Positions 48,201 through 61,190 of a stretch of 64,000 bases of DNA are shown piece by piece; position 1 is the stretch's first letter, and each line of letters starts with the position of its first letter. The notes under the pieces were generated by a model. The model worked only from the letters and a program-made list of their open reading frames with translations, made no database searches and was not told the origin of the DNA. Made by a program: the position numbers and the translations under genes. The stretch comes from Aquila chrysaetos chrysaetos (lineage: Eukaryota; Chordata; Aves; Accipitriformes; Accipitridae), in NCBI RefSeq assembly GCF_900496995.4, contig NC_044010.1, positions 682,001 to 746,000 on the forward strand, written 5' to 3'.

Positions 48201-51200
48201 GCCAGGCAGTGGGCGAGGCGTAATTAGACCGCTGCGGCCAAGGAGAGGACGTACCTGTGATGGTCAGGTAGGCAGAGGTGTTAACAAGCTCCAGGCCCCG
48301 CTGCTGCAGCAGTGCCCCGTCCAGGAGCAGATACTCCCTCTCTGGGTCCAAGTCGTCTCCTACCAACGAGATCTCGCAGCCATCCAGGTTGTGCACAATC
48401 TCATCTGACATTCGTGTGTCTGTCACTGAGATGCGAACGGAAAGAAGACAGGGCCAGAAAGCCAGACAGCCGTCAGTGAAGGCAGGAGTTACTCAGAGTG
48501 GTACCCACTTACTTAAAAGCGCTCACATCCTATGTAATGACTTCTCTTTCTCTGGCTAGCACTGACCTTGAGTAAAATCAGTCAGTCTAATTACTTGGAG
48601 TAGTAATTGGAGGAGTCCCCCCTGGTTCTAATGACATTATTTACGCGCATAATAAAGTCATTTTATTTTGGAACAACATGCTATTATCAGACTGGTTCAC
48701 GATAACACATCTTGGCTGTAAGGACTCTGTTGACAATGACAATGTGCAAATTGGGAACAACTCTATCACATGTTCCCAGACCCTGAGTGCTTTTGAAAGC
48801 TTTCCCCTGCCTCATGACTGCTGGTTACCATGGTTGAGATCTCATCTTCTTTAAAATGACAACCACATTCCATGACTAACTGCTTTCAGCAGGGCTAAGA
48901 CCAACCTGCTCTATGTCAAGAAACTCATCTTTGTACAAGGAAAGGCAAAGCTGCTAAACAGAAAACTATGAGCAAAAAATCCCATTACCGGAAGAGATAT
49001 GAAAGAAGTGAAAGGCCATGTGGAGCCCAGAGTGCAGAGAAATAATCTGAGGGTGATGGAGAGAAATTGAGGGACGTGGTATCACAGGGTGTGAGGAAAC
49101 CGACTGGGGAATTCACAGGAGTAAGTGATGCAGGAAGAGATGGGAGGGGGTGAGAAATAAGGAAAGCAGGAGAGAAGGAAGCAGGAGGAGACTGAGTAAG
49201 CGCAGGTGTGGAGAGAGTAACAGGCAGGACATCCATCCAGTGCTGGATTCGATCAGGGGAAATGTAGGTAAAATGTAAAAGGGATTAGGAATGAGCAGCC
49301 TGGGAAAGGAGGAGGAGAGAGTGAGGCAAAGGAACTGGGTGGATAGAAAAAGTACAGGGAGGAGCAGAAAGGGATAAGAAGCGATTAGCCTACATTTTGA
49401 CAGACAATGGGCCTTGCTTCTATATTTGTAAACTCTCTCCTATTTCGGGTGTAATGAGGGACTCTACTTCCTCTGCAGGACAGCAACTCTTGTAGGGCTT
49501 TCCACCTTGTCTCTTAGACCTCGCCCCGTACTCCACTCACCGGTACCATGCCAATTCTCATCCTTCTTGGCCTCCACCTGGTGAGAAATAGAGCAGGTGA
49601 TCTGGAGGTTGGGGAAGAGGGGGACCCCGTCAGGAGCCTCAAAGTCTGATGCAGGATGAGCAAAGTGGGCACTGCCACTCAACAGGATCTGGGGGGCATC
49701 AGGCTGTAGCACCACAACGTAACCTTCCACGTCAGGAATGGAGACACAGGACTCTTCACTGAAACACCTGAAGGAGAGCAGTAGAAAGCATCGGTTGGCC
49801 CAAGCTTCCACCAGCAGCGTTGTAAAAGAACAACTCCTGCCCATTACTGCCAGTGAAGGGAACATCCTTTTTCCAGTAGTCTTCCTAAAGCTTCCCTAGA
49901 GCCTGCTGTGCAAGAGAGAGAAGTGCGGTAGGAATGACGTCACTGGGTTTCAGGTGACTTGGTCACATCCACACACCACAGAGGAAATTAAAACCAGGCC
50001 ACATGCCGGGAGCACCGTGAGTGAAGGTAGAAGTTCTGCTACCCACAAAGACCCCAGGACCCAGTATTACAGTATCCATTTGGATACTGGTTACTTTAAT
50101 CCTTCTTTTCAGGAAGACTTGTACCCATTTTGAGACCATCAATTAGAACTAAATACAAGGTGAGGGAGTGTGCTTTTAGTCAACAGAGAGGTAACCCTCT
50201 TGCTGAACATAGCCGGAGGTGCCGCTTTGCCCACTCACTTGACACTAGTGGTGAGTCTGAGCGGCCGGACTCCAGGGGTAGCGAAGCGCAGTGAATTCAT
50301 GTAAGCCACGTGCTGGATTGCATGGTTGAAGGTTTCCACATCGTCACCCTCCAAGGTGAGCAGGGACTGAGAGGGGTTCACGTGAACCTACAGGTGGAAG
50401 AGAAGAAAACACTCAGGGTTCCTTGGCAAATGCCAAGAGTCCAGGCTAAGAGAGACACAAAGGAGAATGGTGGGGAGTTGTCTGAGGCGGGGGAACAGGC
50501 AAAGTCCTGGGAAGCAAGGCTGGGGAGGAGAGTGGAGGAGACCCATGCAAGCTGGGCAGATGGGCGTACCTTCATCCCTTTGCCCAGACTGTCGAAGTCA
50601 CTGTAATCAAGCCCCTCACGGCAGGCATATAGGCATTCAATAACCTCCCGGCTCTCCAAGCTACCAGGGCGCACAGTGAAGCCAGCCAAGTAACCATGGA
50701 AGTAGTGGTGTATCGACAGAGGATCTCCTGAGGGAAACATGGGAGGTGGAGGGTGTGAGAGACATGGCGAGGAAGAGAGCAAAACCAACAAAAGCAACAG
50801 TGTGAGGGACAGACAGATGTTAAGGGAGGTGGAGAGAGACAGAGGGGTGCACGGGGCATGGAAAAGCCAAGACAACAAAAGCAACGGTGTGAGGGACAGA
50901 CAGATGCTAAGGGAGGTAGAGAGAGACAGAGGGGTGCACGGGACATGGAAAAGAAAGACAACAAGAAGACAGGGGATGCTGAAGTAAGGCGATGACCGTT
51001 TTTTGAATTCCAGATGGGGGAAAGCGAGAAAAACAGACCAACAGAAAGACTAGGGCAGTGAACGGTGGGTAGCATAGAGAAGTTTCTGCCAAACTGCTGA
51101 ATGCCAGATGGAAACAATTTCTTGTCCCCTTCTCGCTCTGCTTCCTGTGAGGGCTTTTAAAAGAAACTATACGTTTCATAGATAGTTAGGGATGAGGTGA

Positions 51201-54200
51201 CATCTCCTGATGTCTGTAATGGCTCTTGTGTTCTTCAGAGACCAACTTTAATGATCAGGCATGAGGACTCTTTCTCCACATGAAAAGCATACTGCATCTC
51301 TCAAAGCAGGCTGTAGTCCTCCTATCAGCCTTTTCATGCTCCACAGATATCAGGGTATCAGGGACCAATCTGCCAAATAAGGGTTTTCCTCCCAGGATGG
51401 TGGGAGGTGGCAGGACAGGACCGGGGGAGCTGTATGAGGAAGGCACCATGCAAGAAGTGACAGTCATGCACGGTGAAGTGGGGAAGGGGACCGCCTTCTT
51501 TCTTTTCCCTACCTTGTACACTATCAGTGGAGTTCTCATTTCCTTTGATTTTCTCTTTGGTTTTCTCCTCTGCAAAAGGAGAACATGCAGAGAAGGAATA
51601 AGGCATTGGAAGAGGGTAGTTACAGGGTCAGGCAAGTATCTATACAAGTGCCTGCATGGGCCAGTCCAAAAGAACAGCTCTGGAGTCATGTGCCAAGCAG
51701 TGCACCCTTCAACCCTAGAGACAGCACATCACTGGTGAAAGAGGGCAGAGTCCCTCTCAGGAAGGGGACGGTGAGACTGTAGGATGAGTAACCGATACAA
51801 GGGAGAAAGTACAGGTTTGGGGTTTTTTTTCTCCTTTCCCAATGATACCTATTTGGGGAATTAATTGATCCCCATTTATGGGACATGGTCCTAGCCATGT
51901 TTGCAAAAAGCCAGGTTCTCAACATCCCTTTGAAACTCAGATGGTTCCAGGAGGGTGTCCCAAGCTGATTAATAATTGTTGGTTGCAAAAAGCCAATCGA
52001 GAGCACAGAGCTGTGGGAAGATCACTGACCTGGCAGAAGCAGTACTACAGTAAAGATTTGATCTTGCTAGAAATTTGTGCTGGAGTGAAGGCAAGCAGAA
52101 GGCAAATTCCTTTAGTTCGGTCCTGCTTCAGTCTTGCAGGAGAACTGAAAGACCTGGGAAATGCAGCCTTACATCTCCACAGAACGGGTTTTAATCTGGT
52201 AGGGGCTTAACTATGTTTCTAACCTGATCTTTGTCCTCCAACCCAGTTCCTCTGCTGAACGATTTGTGACTTCTTCATACAGACCCTCAAGACACAGAAA
52301 TCCCCATCAATACAACCAGCAGCACAAATAGTACTGCCTGCTCTCTGATGAAAAGCTTCGATAGAAACGCCAAAGCCTGAGCGAGGTACAGAGTTTCAAC
52401 TCTCCTCTGCCTGAAAGCTGGTTATCCATCGCATATTCTACTGCTGTTGTCCATGAAGCTGCCAACGACACTTGTCCCTGAGCTACTATTACCATGGCCT
52501 GCTGGCTTGGTCCGTAAGGAAGGAAGGAGCCACATTGGCTTTGGTGCCAAGGAGGCAAGATGGCAGCAATGTGGTTTGCATCATTTAGTACCGGGTGGTG
52601 TTTCTTTCACCTCTTCTGGCTCTCCCTCCACTCCCTTGTCTCCCATGTGGGAAGAGCATGGTTCGGGGAGCGGGCGCTCACCGGTCCAGCAGGCTCCAAT
52701 CATGAGCGAGGGTTCCCGCCGTGGGGGGTGAATGAGGCCGTTGTCGTGGATGAGGGCAGGGTCATAAGAGACGCCATCCACGTAGAGCGTGACAGTGGGG
52801 AACTCCAGGTTGAGGGCGTAATGGTGCCATTCGTCGTCGCAGACCTAGGGCAGACAGCAGAGGAGGGGATCAGCAAAGGGCAGAAGGAGAAGGGACGTGG
52901 GGAAGAGGCAAACGCTTCCTCCCTCACCTGCTCAAGCTTCCAGAGGAATTTCACAGGCCTTGAACTTTCCAGCAACGGCCAGTAGAGGAAAGCGATCCGG
53001 CAGCCGTGCACGGCCAGAGAGTAATGCGAGTAGCCATCCTCTGCCAGGGACAAGCACAGGGAGTTAGGTATCGCACCTCGGAGCGGTCTCGCTAGCCAGA
53101 GCCCCGAAGCACACGCTAGCCCGCACGACTGGCACTCGGCACTGCGCGCTCGCAGCGGGCTTGACCGCTCCCAGAAAAAGCGACACCTGAAGAACCTGCG
53201 CTCCTAAGGAGGGACCCCTGCCCAGGTCCCGCTCCGGAACACAAAGACATTTCCCCCTGCAGGGACAATCCCTTCTAACTTGTTAGAGGCAGCGGGCAGA
53301 AGCGTCCCCACCCCGGGAAAAGCGTCTCACCGCTCTGCACCGTACTGCAGATCACCGTCTCCTCTTCCCGCCTGCCTTTGCCGGGCACCACGGCATGCTT
53401 CATCCATACGGACAGGGTGAAGTGGTCACTCAGCCCCTCGTGGGCGTTCGGCCCGTTCGGGACAGGCACCTGGGCAGCCTGGCTGCCATTGAACCAGTAG
53501 ATGAGGCTGCTGTCCTGGCTGTAGTGCACCGAGAGCCGCGCCGTCCAGTTCGCCGTGGGGCTCGGCACCGGCAGCAGGTCAATCTCTCCTGAGGCAGCAC
53601 CTACGGAGAAGGGAAGGAGTCAGGAGCGTCAGCACGGGAGAATAAGGAGCCTGAGAACTGGGGAACAGACGAAGAGGGTGCTAGAGGGCTGGTTGTAAGG
53701 TCTCAGCGGACAGGGAGAGGAGGAGTTGCCTGTAGGCCTTCTCCTAGCTGGAGAAGGATGGTGACTTTTCCATCTGTGCTGAGGGGAGTCCCACAGACTC
53801 TGCGTACCGGGGCAATGCACAGAAACCTCCGGCTTCCCAGCGAGGAAAGCACGGGGAGCCCCTTCTAAATACGGGCAGGGTGCCCGCTGCCCCTCAATGC
53901 GGCGTGCGATCGAGGCGTCCTCCCTGACCGCAGCCGACGTGAGGAACGTGTCCCCGGCATCCCTGCCGCGCGAGGCGCGGAGCTACCGCTGGGAACCCCT
54001 CCAAGGGAAGGGGCAGGGTGCCGTGCCACAGCCGCCCTCGGCCCAGGAAAGACTCAATTCACCACAGAGTTTGCGTAGCGACTTCTCGGAGTAGTTATCC
54101 CGGTCACAGCCCTTGGCCACGTGGTTCGTCTGCAGCTCCACCGTGGCCTGGATGTTCCACAGGGGCTCGTCGCAAGTCTCCAGGTGAATGCTGGGGAAGA

Positions 54201-57200
54201 GCGCGAGGCTGCCTGCCCCCGGGGTGTACTCAATCCTCTTGTTCCAGCCTAATGAAGAAGAGTGAAAGGGAGGGGTTAGGTCCTGCCAAGGACCCAAGGC
54301 CAGAACATTTGGCACGCACACAAGTGGCATCTATGGACTAGCCCAGAAACAGAGATTTTTTGGCCCTTTCCGTGTTGGAAAGACAACTTTATGCAGCTGG
54401 CATCAGTGCAAGGGAAGATTTCCTAGAAGCACAGGGTCCAAATTCTCATCTTCTACAGCTAGTACCAGTGTAGCAGCACTCCTTGGATTGTCAGCCTCTC
54501 TTATCAGGCAGAGCAGATATTTAGCTGTGTTGATTTCCCCTTAACTCTATTGACTAAGGTGAACCTGTAGGCATACAACACCTCTGGAAAAGCCAAATAC
54601 GCTCAGGATGAGCAGCCCCAAAACCGATCTACCTTGAATACAGTCTGTGAGCCTTATCAAATAGATAGTAGTTCACGGTAATCCAAGGAAAGATTTTTCC
54701 AATGTTATAATTGCCTTTCAGTGGCTTTGCAACAGACTTAGGTGTCTGCTGCATCCCCTTAGGTGGGACTGATGGGTTGGTGCCAGAACTGAATCCTGTA
54801 TATGGGCATACAAATTTATACATGTATATACAAACATTTGCAATGAGTAGGACCGAGTAGTAGTTCAGCAAAAGCAAAGGGAAGACGTAACTGTGTTTGG
54901 AGGTTTCATACCCTGCCAGCTGGGCTTGCAGGTGGGTTTCACCTGGATTTCCACTTCAGCATCATCAGAAGCCCGCTTCTTTCCACAGTCATAGGCTGTC
55001 ACTGTGAATTTGTAGAGACGATCTCCACTGTACTGCAGCTTCTCCGTGTTCTCGATGTTCCCTGGTTAGGAAGACAAAGAGATCAAGGGAGAGGAAAGAC
55101 AGTCTCCTCAAAGATGTTCCTTCTAGAAATCACTCTTATTTTTGATCAGCTACAAAAACAACCAAAAAGGGGTTGAGCTCCTGCCCCCCAGTGCCACTCC
55201 GTAACAAGCTATAGTATCCCACAAAATGGCTGCTGCATCTCTGCACCAGGAGAGGTAGATCAGCAGCGCTAGAAAATTCATACAGTACAGCTCTGCCAGC
55301 AAATGGGACTGGCAGAGAGGGAGCAAAGCAGGAAAGGGGGAGTGACGTGCTCGTGGTAGGTGCGGATTCTTACCGTCATTGTCAATGAGAAAGGGAATAT
55401 TGGGGGTCAGGATCTCATAGTAGCAGATCTGGCTGTACTGGGGCGAGCAGTCTCCATCAATGGCCTCCACACGCAAGATGCGGTCATACAGCTTTCCCTC
55501 AGTCACTGCCACACGATACAACTTTTCCACAAAGACAGGGGCAAACTCATTCACATCGTTTACTCGAACGTGCACCGTGGCCCTGATGCAGAGAGACATC
55601 AGTAAGAACGGATCGGCCGATTAGGAGCCGTACACCACCTAAATTTCCGTGTAAGTCACTCCCCTAAAGTGCACCAGTCTGATTTCCAGCCGTCAAAAGC
55701 AAGGACAAAGGAAAGAGACCTTGGTTTCAACGCAGCAATGTTGGCACACAGGAGGTGGGACAATGGTTTCCCACCCCAGAGAAAGAGCAAAAGGAATGAT
55801 AAAGTAATCTGGACCTCCTGCCTATATGCAGCAACATAAAACACCACCCTTAGACACAACTGTCAAGCAGCCCTCATTTCTAGTGTGTTCACTCATGTGA
55901 CTCAGTCAGTGAACATTTCTCTTTGGGTCTTATTAACATGTTGAGTTATAGTATCAAGGCTAGAGAAAAATACTTCTGGCTAAGGGAAGCGTTCCCACAG
56001 CAATTTGCATTTCAGTTGCTGTGACAGATCGCATTTTCTAACATGCAGCAATGATTGCATGGACTTACTTGTGTGATTTCTTGGTATTTGCTCCATCAGG
56101 TCCCTCTCCGCAGTCGTAAGCCTGGATGGTGAACGTGTGCTCCTTATGTGCTTCACAATCCACTGGTTCCTTGGCCCGGATCAGCCCCTCACCCGTAGCT
56201 TTGTCCAGGATCACGGCTTCAAAAGGTACCCCTGACCCATGGATCCTGAAGCCACAGATTTCACCTGGTACCCACAAAGGCAGAGAGGAAGCGGAGAAAG
56301 AAAAGAACTGAGGAGAGCGCGTTATGCCCCCTGGCTTCCCTCTCCCGTATTTTCTTCCTTACTAACTTACGCTCCCCCTTCTCCCTTATTATCACCTCTC
56401 ATTTCCAGCAGTTTTTGGTTCCCTAAGAGTTCCTCCTGCCCTCTCTCACAGCCATCAATGGTGCAGATTGCCCTCTACTGGAAACTACTCCCACGGCAAG
56501 GAGTCTTGACCAGCATCAAGAAAGATCAGAGGTTACAAGGCTCAAGCTCGATTTATTAGTGCTACACAGCCACGGTACTGAGGGAGCACCTTGTTTCTCC
56601 TCTGCATCCCTCAGGGAGGCAAAACAGGCCACATATTGCAGATAGACAGCCAAAGCGTGAAGATCCATGATGTCTCATCCACCCACACACGCAGGATGTG
56701 CACCGTACTGCAGGGAACTGCAGATAGGGTCACCCGAATCCTAGAGTTCAGCTCACAGGGACCACTTTTCCTCTCCCAAAGCTGAGGGAGGATGCGTGAG
56801 GAAGCTCCAGGCACGGCCCAAGCAAGCACCAGGAATACAACCCTCGGAAAGCCTCGTCCGTAGTTTCAGGGATTCGTGCTTACTGTGAGGGGATGTCGCA
56901 CTGCCAACGAAGTGTGCCCGACCAGCTTTCTCCAGCGCTCACAGACACAGAGCTGTGCATGTGATCTTTGGAAATAGCAGAACTGCGTCAAAAAGTAGCT
57001 GGCTCCACCCTCAATTTCTCTCCCTAAGGGAAACAGCTCACGGCATCCTAAATCAAGCTGTGCCCCGACTGCCTCCAGACTTCACTGGGGACCTCCTCCG
57101 GAACAAGGTTTGGAGGTGATCGTTTCCTGGAGAGAGCTAGAATCCAGCACAGGGATGAATGTCACCCTGCCTCTGCCTCTTCCGAAGTCTCTCCCTGCCT

Positions 57201-60152
57201 CCCACCCTTCCCTGAGCTGCCACCCACCTACCTGCATAGCGCAGTGGAGCATCTTTGTCCAGTGCAAATAGCGGTGGGTTCAGCAGGACTGTGTTGTCAT
57301 TCTCCATGACGATGCCCTGATACTCGGCTTCAATCCAGGGTTTGTGCTTGTTTGCTGAGGTGGATTTGGGGTAAAGGATGGAGCACAGGAACGTGTTAGC
57401 CGCCAATGACAGATTCAGTAGGAAAAGAGCAGAATATCATCCAGTAGCAGGTAACAACCACCCCTCCCCACCTCCCTCTCTGGAAATAAAGAAGTCTAAA
57501 ACAGGCTGGGAGGAAGAAGTTCTCTTTCTTTAGTTCTACTCTACATGGCTCTTGGGAGACCTCGTCAGGAACAATGTGTTCCTTCTGGCCTCCTCATTAC
57601 TATCTTACAAGAAATATGCGGAGAGGCATCTGGGTGCCCAGGAAAGCTGGAGTGGTTAAAAAAATTGAAATCAAGAGGCAGAAGTAGCCTGATTCTGGAG
57701 ACAGATTCCAAATGCTAAATCCTTTAGCTCACTCAAGCAATAATTAAAGGATCCAGGATACATCTTCCCTTGGGATGTCCCCAGGGGACAAGTCTTGCAC
57801 GCGGCCATTATCACTTACGCCTCCCATCCTCTGGACTAAGGGCCCTGATCTACGCACACCTACCCAGGTACACTGTCAGTCAGTCGCCCTACGCGTAGAA
57901 TAACCTACTCTGAGAGTCCCTTGCTCCTTCCTTCCCCAGTCCATGGCGAGCACCATATTCCCTTGGCCCCTCCTTGCTAATCCCGGTGGCTGGAGCCCAG
58001 CCAGGCTTGGCATGGAGGCAGCAGCCAGCAGGAGGCTCTGAAAAATGTCACAGGCCCAGAAATAGCAAATTAATCTTTATCACACAGGCTCCGGGGCAGG
58101 GAAAGGGAGAAATAAAGGGTTGGGGGGGAGGGAAGGGGAGGGGAGAGGAGGGGAGAGAGAAGAAAAATCATTGCAAATTAAAAACCCCTCCCCCATGCCC
58201 ACTCCCTGCCAAATGGGCCTCAGAGATTATATTCCATGGCCTAGTTACAACCCCCCATTCCCAGATAATCCCCCACTCTCCCACCCCCCGGAGACCAAGA
58301 TTTATTACAGCCCAGTGATACTTTGAGCACAGCATGGCTCAGAACTGGTGGGGAGCAGGACACCGAGCCTTCCCCCTCAAGGGCACTACTTCCAATATGT
58401 GAATTCATCCCCTGCAGCACAGCATCCTCTGAAACCACACCGGCATGGCGTGACGTGTTGACTCAAAAGGGCCAGTATCCCTTACAACCAACCGCTCCCG
58501 CAAATCAGGGCCGGGGGACGCTGCCGGAGCCGGGCGGTGGGCCAGCAGACAGGGCGAAGGGTCAGGGTGGGGACGCATCAGCGGGGCAGAGCGGGCAGAC
58601 CCAGCCTGGCGTAGCAGCGAAGAGCGTGGGTTGGCATTTCTCCCTCACCGTATTGATTAAGATTATAAAGCATTGCGTAGGAAATCCAGGGAAGCAGCCA
58701 TCCTGCTCAGTATGCAGGTGGAATCCTCCCTGTGTGCAAGAGCCCACGTTTCACCCCACCCCTCTGTTGCCCCCGCTGGATTCCACCCTGCGGACGGCTC
58801 TTGTCCACGCGCCACACCACCGAGGTGGGAATCCATAGCTACAAATGCCAAATGTGCCCTGTTGCTGGGGTAACAAGCTGGTGGCAGAGAGATAAATCCT
58901 TTGCTGCATCCACCTGCAACTTGGGAATCACCAATCTGATTTCTCGGGAAACGAGTTCCTGGAGATTAGAAAAACATTTTGGGAATATTTTTAGGATACA
59001 GACTCCCACCATCTTCAAGAAAGCTCCTGTAAATCTAAAATAATTTGCCAAAGGCGGGGGGGGGGGGGGGGGGTAGATGTTTCAGAGTGTAAATTCACAA
59101 AGGAGAGAGAAAACCCGGAGCGTAAGGGGCCTTGCCTCGCCACTGGGCCCCTTGGCACCACAGCAGTACGAATAAATCCCCCTGCCAATGTCAGCGTACA
59201 CAGAGCTCCGCGCTGCACCCACCCCGTAGCCCTACCTCTGCCGAAGCACGGAAGGCACCCTAAGGTGTCACATTCCCTGATGACCCCCAGTCCCTCGCAT
59301 GTTTTCAGATTCTCCCACCCTGTCAGATTATTGACGCACTGGCTCCCCTCGGACAAATGTCTCACGCCTGCCTCTACAGCCACAGATCTAGAAACCCACA
59401 TCCTTCTCCATTGCTCTACGTGGCCAAAGAACATCTGCATTCAGAACGTTAACAGCTATAGCATTAGGGTTTTGGGGTTTGTTTTTTTTTTACACATTTG
59501 GCACATAAAATACTGTTTTATATAAGCAACCTGCAGAGTTAACACCTAACTGTACAATAATTCCTACTGATGGATTGTAGATGGATGAAGTAGAATTAGG
59601 AGATGGAGATAGGGGATGCGTTTTGGAGACCACAGGGGTCTGTGGAGAAGCAACACATTCTCTCCCAGCGGGCTAAGGAAGGGAAGGAAAGCTTAACCCA
59701 CCCAGCGATAACTGAAACAAAAGCAAGACAAGCGGGTGGAAAAGGGGAAAACGCGAGGGGAATGCCAGAAGGAGAGGAGAGAACGGAGAGGAAACCGGTG
59801 GCAGGAGACGGATGGAGAAAGTAGGGAGAGGGGCTGGGATGAGGACGCCCGAAGGGGCAAAGGGAGCCGGAGCCGCCGGGGACCGCGGACGAAAACGTGC
59901 CAGACGAAGGCGACGGGCAGCGCGGAGCCGCATCCGCGGGGGCGGGTGGATGAACGGCGGCTCAGCGTGCCCCGACCACCACCACCCCCCCCCCCACGAC
60001 CACCACCACCACCCCCCGCCCGGCCGCGGGATGCAACCCGGGACGGCACCGGCGGGTCTCCGCCGCTCACCTTTGTTGGAGGCTCCGCCGGGCAGCGCGG
60101 CGCAGAGGCAGAGGAGAGGCAGGAGGACGGCGGCGGACCGAGGGTCGCCCAT
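45244..60152 (-). CDS. CLSTN3: CLSTN3, calsyntenin-3, complete coding region
   Basis: This is a type I membrane adhesion protein of synapses and other secretory cells. Eighteen exons on the minus strand: 60071-60152, 57232-57354, 56069-56264, 55374-55582, 54912-55061, 54063-54248, 53331-53600, 52928-53040, 52682-52844, 51513-51569, 50570-50727, 50239-50387, 49541-49767, 48255-48425, 47504-47649, 47249-47384, 45499-45716, 45244-45414. They total 2925 bases, 974 aa; human is 956. A signal peptide (MGDPRSAAVLLPLLCLCAAL) precedes KANKHKPW-type mature sequence. Two cadherin repeats span about residues 30-245 (VNDVNEFAPVF between them), and a laminin G/LNS domain about 315-545. The membrane span is about 850-872. 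The short tail has the kinesin-light-chain-binding WDDSAL motif, an acidic stretch and a final HRY. The tail separates it from CLSTN1 and CLSTN2. No damage is seen. Confidence 0.96.
50787..50968. repeat. 87-base tandem repeat, about two copies, in a CLSTN3 intron
   Basis: A unit beginning aacaaaagcaac occurs at 50787 and 50874, and the first bases of a third copy lie near 50960. A decayed partial copy precedes it at about 50755. The unit includes gtgtgagggacagacagatg and agagagacagaggggtgcac. Copies differ at a few sites. It lies just 5' of coding exon 11 in gene orientation. Confidence 0.8.
51513..51569 (-). CDS. CLSTN3: CLSTN3 57-base cassette exon
   Basis: This short exon encodes 19 lysine- and glutamate-rich residues (EEKTKEKIKGNENSTDSVQ) with an N-glycosylation sequon (NST), between the LNS domain and the segment starting GDPLSIHHYFHGYLAG. 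It corresponds to the human EEKNKEKEKG insert. Flanking splice sites are good. The length is a multiple of three, and skipping restores a Gly codon at the junction, so alternative use is plausible. Confidence 0.85.
59056..59073 (+). repeat. G homopolymer (18 bases) in CLSTN3 intron 1
   Basis: This is an uninterrupted G run in the first intron of CLSTN3. Confidence 0.8.
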
Positions 60153-61190
60153 CGCGGCGGCGGCGGGTCCCGGCCCACCGGGGGGCTACTGGAGAGCGGC
60201 GGGCCCGGCCCTGCCCACGCTCCCGCTCCCACTCGCGGCGCGGTCCCTCCGCCAGCCCGGCTCCGCTCCGCTCCACGCCCGGCCCCGCCCCGCCACTGCA
60301 GCATGACGTCACGGGCGGGGGTCGGCAGCCAGTGGGAGGGGCCGCCGCGCCAGGTGCTGCGGGGGGGGGGCACAGGGGCTGGTTTCCTCCTGGCTGCAAT
60401 CCGGGCAGGGCACGGAGCTGGGGGGGTCTTCCAAACCGGTGCCCGGTGTTTCGCTCCGGGAAGCATCCTCGCAGCTTGTTGGGGGGGGGGGGGCGGGAGG
60501 AACAGGCTGGGGATGGGGGGGGGGTGAAGATGGCGGGGGGGGGGGGGTTGCCCGGGCGAGGGGCTGCAGACCGCAACTGGAGCCCGCCGCCCATCCGCCC
60601 CCGGGGTGGGCAGGGAGGAGCTGCCAGCCCCCCGCCGCGTATTCTCGACGGGGCGACCGGGTCCCGGGGGGGGGAACGCGGGTCGGGGCACTGCTCTGAA
60701 GAAGCTGGCAGCCACCGGCGTCACGGTGTGAGGAGGGGAAGGGGGGGGGGGAGAGGAGGCGGCGGCGAGGGGGGGGGGTCCGTGCCGCTGGTCGGCCGCC
60801 AAGAGCGTAAGACCAGCAGCCCCCCGGGGAGGGCGCAGGGTGAGGAGGTGACCGGCCGCTCTCGCGTCCTCCCCGGTCGAGGCGGAGATGCTGGAAGCAG
60901 GGGCAGTCCCGGCCTTTTCCGCATCCCCCCCCCCCCCGCCCCGCCGCTGGGACTCTTACTGCAGCGGGGAGTCCGGAGCCCGGCTGCCCCGCAGACCTCG
61001 CCCCACCGCGGGAGAGGGACCGGCCCGCCCGGCGAGCGAGCTCGGTCCCAGCTCCGCGCCTGTCCCGGTCCTCGCTCGCTCTCCTGCTCGCCGTCGGTGC
61101 CGGTCCTGTGCCCCGGGATGCCTCCCAACCTCACCGGCTATTACCGCTTCGTCTCCCAGGAGAACATGGACAATTACCTGCGCGCTTTAG
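59750..61190. promoter_or_regulatory. CpG island with divergent CLSTN3 / RBP5 promoters
   Basis: This extremely GC-rich stretch covers exon 1 of CLSTN3 (minus) and exon 1 of RBP5 (plus), whose start codons are 965 bases apart. It contains several long G runs on the plus strand (60361-60370, 60481-60493, 60539-60547, 60736-60750), a full CRE at 60304-60311 and a YY1-type AAGATGGCGG at 60527-60536. No TATA box is seen. The head-to-head arrangement is also that of the human locus. Confidence 0.75.
60304..60311. promoter_or_regulatory. Palindromic cAMP-response element (TGACGTCA)
   Basis: A perfect full CRE lies about 150 bases upstream of the CLSTN3 start codon, inside the island and next to GC boxes. 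Binding of CREB/ATF-type factors follows from the known motif; use in this promoter is inferred. Confidence 0.6.

Noticed and set aside
50739-50987. 82-codon plus-strand frame with repeated RDRQMLREVERD
   Set aside because: It is the translation of the 87-base tandem repeat in a CLSTN3 intron, where 87 is a multiple of 3, so the peptide repeats. There is no gene context.
59693-60802. 369-codon minus-strand frame over CLSTN3 exon 1, and the 440-codon plus-strand frame at 60332-61654
   Set aside because: Both run through GC-rich promoter sequence and across the real splice sites of CLSTN3 and RBP5. Their composition is low-complexity.
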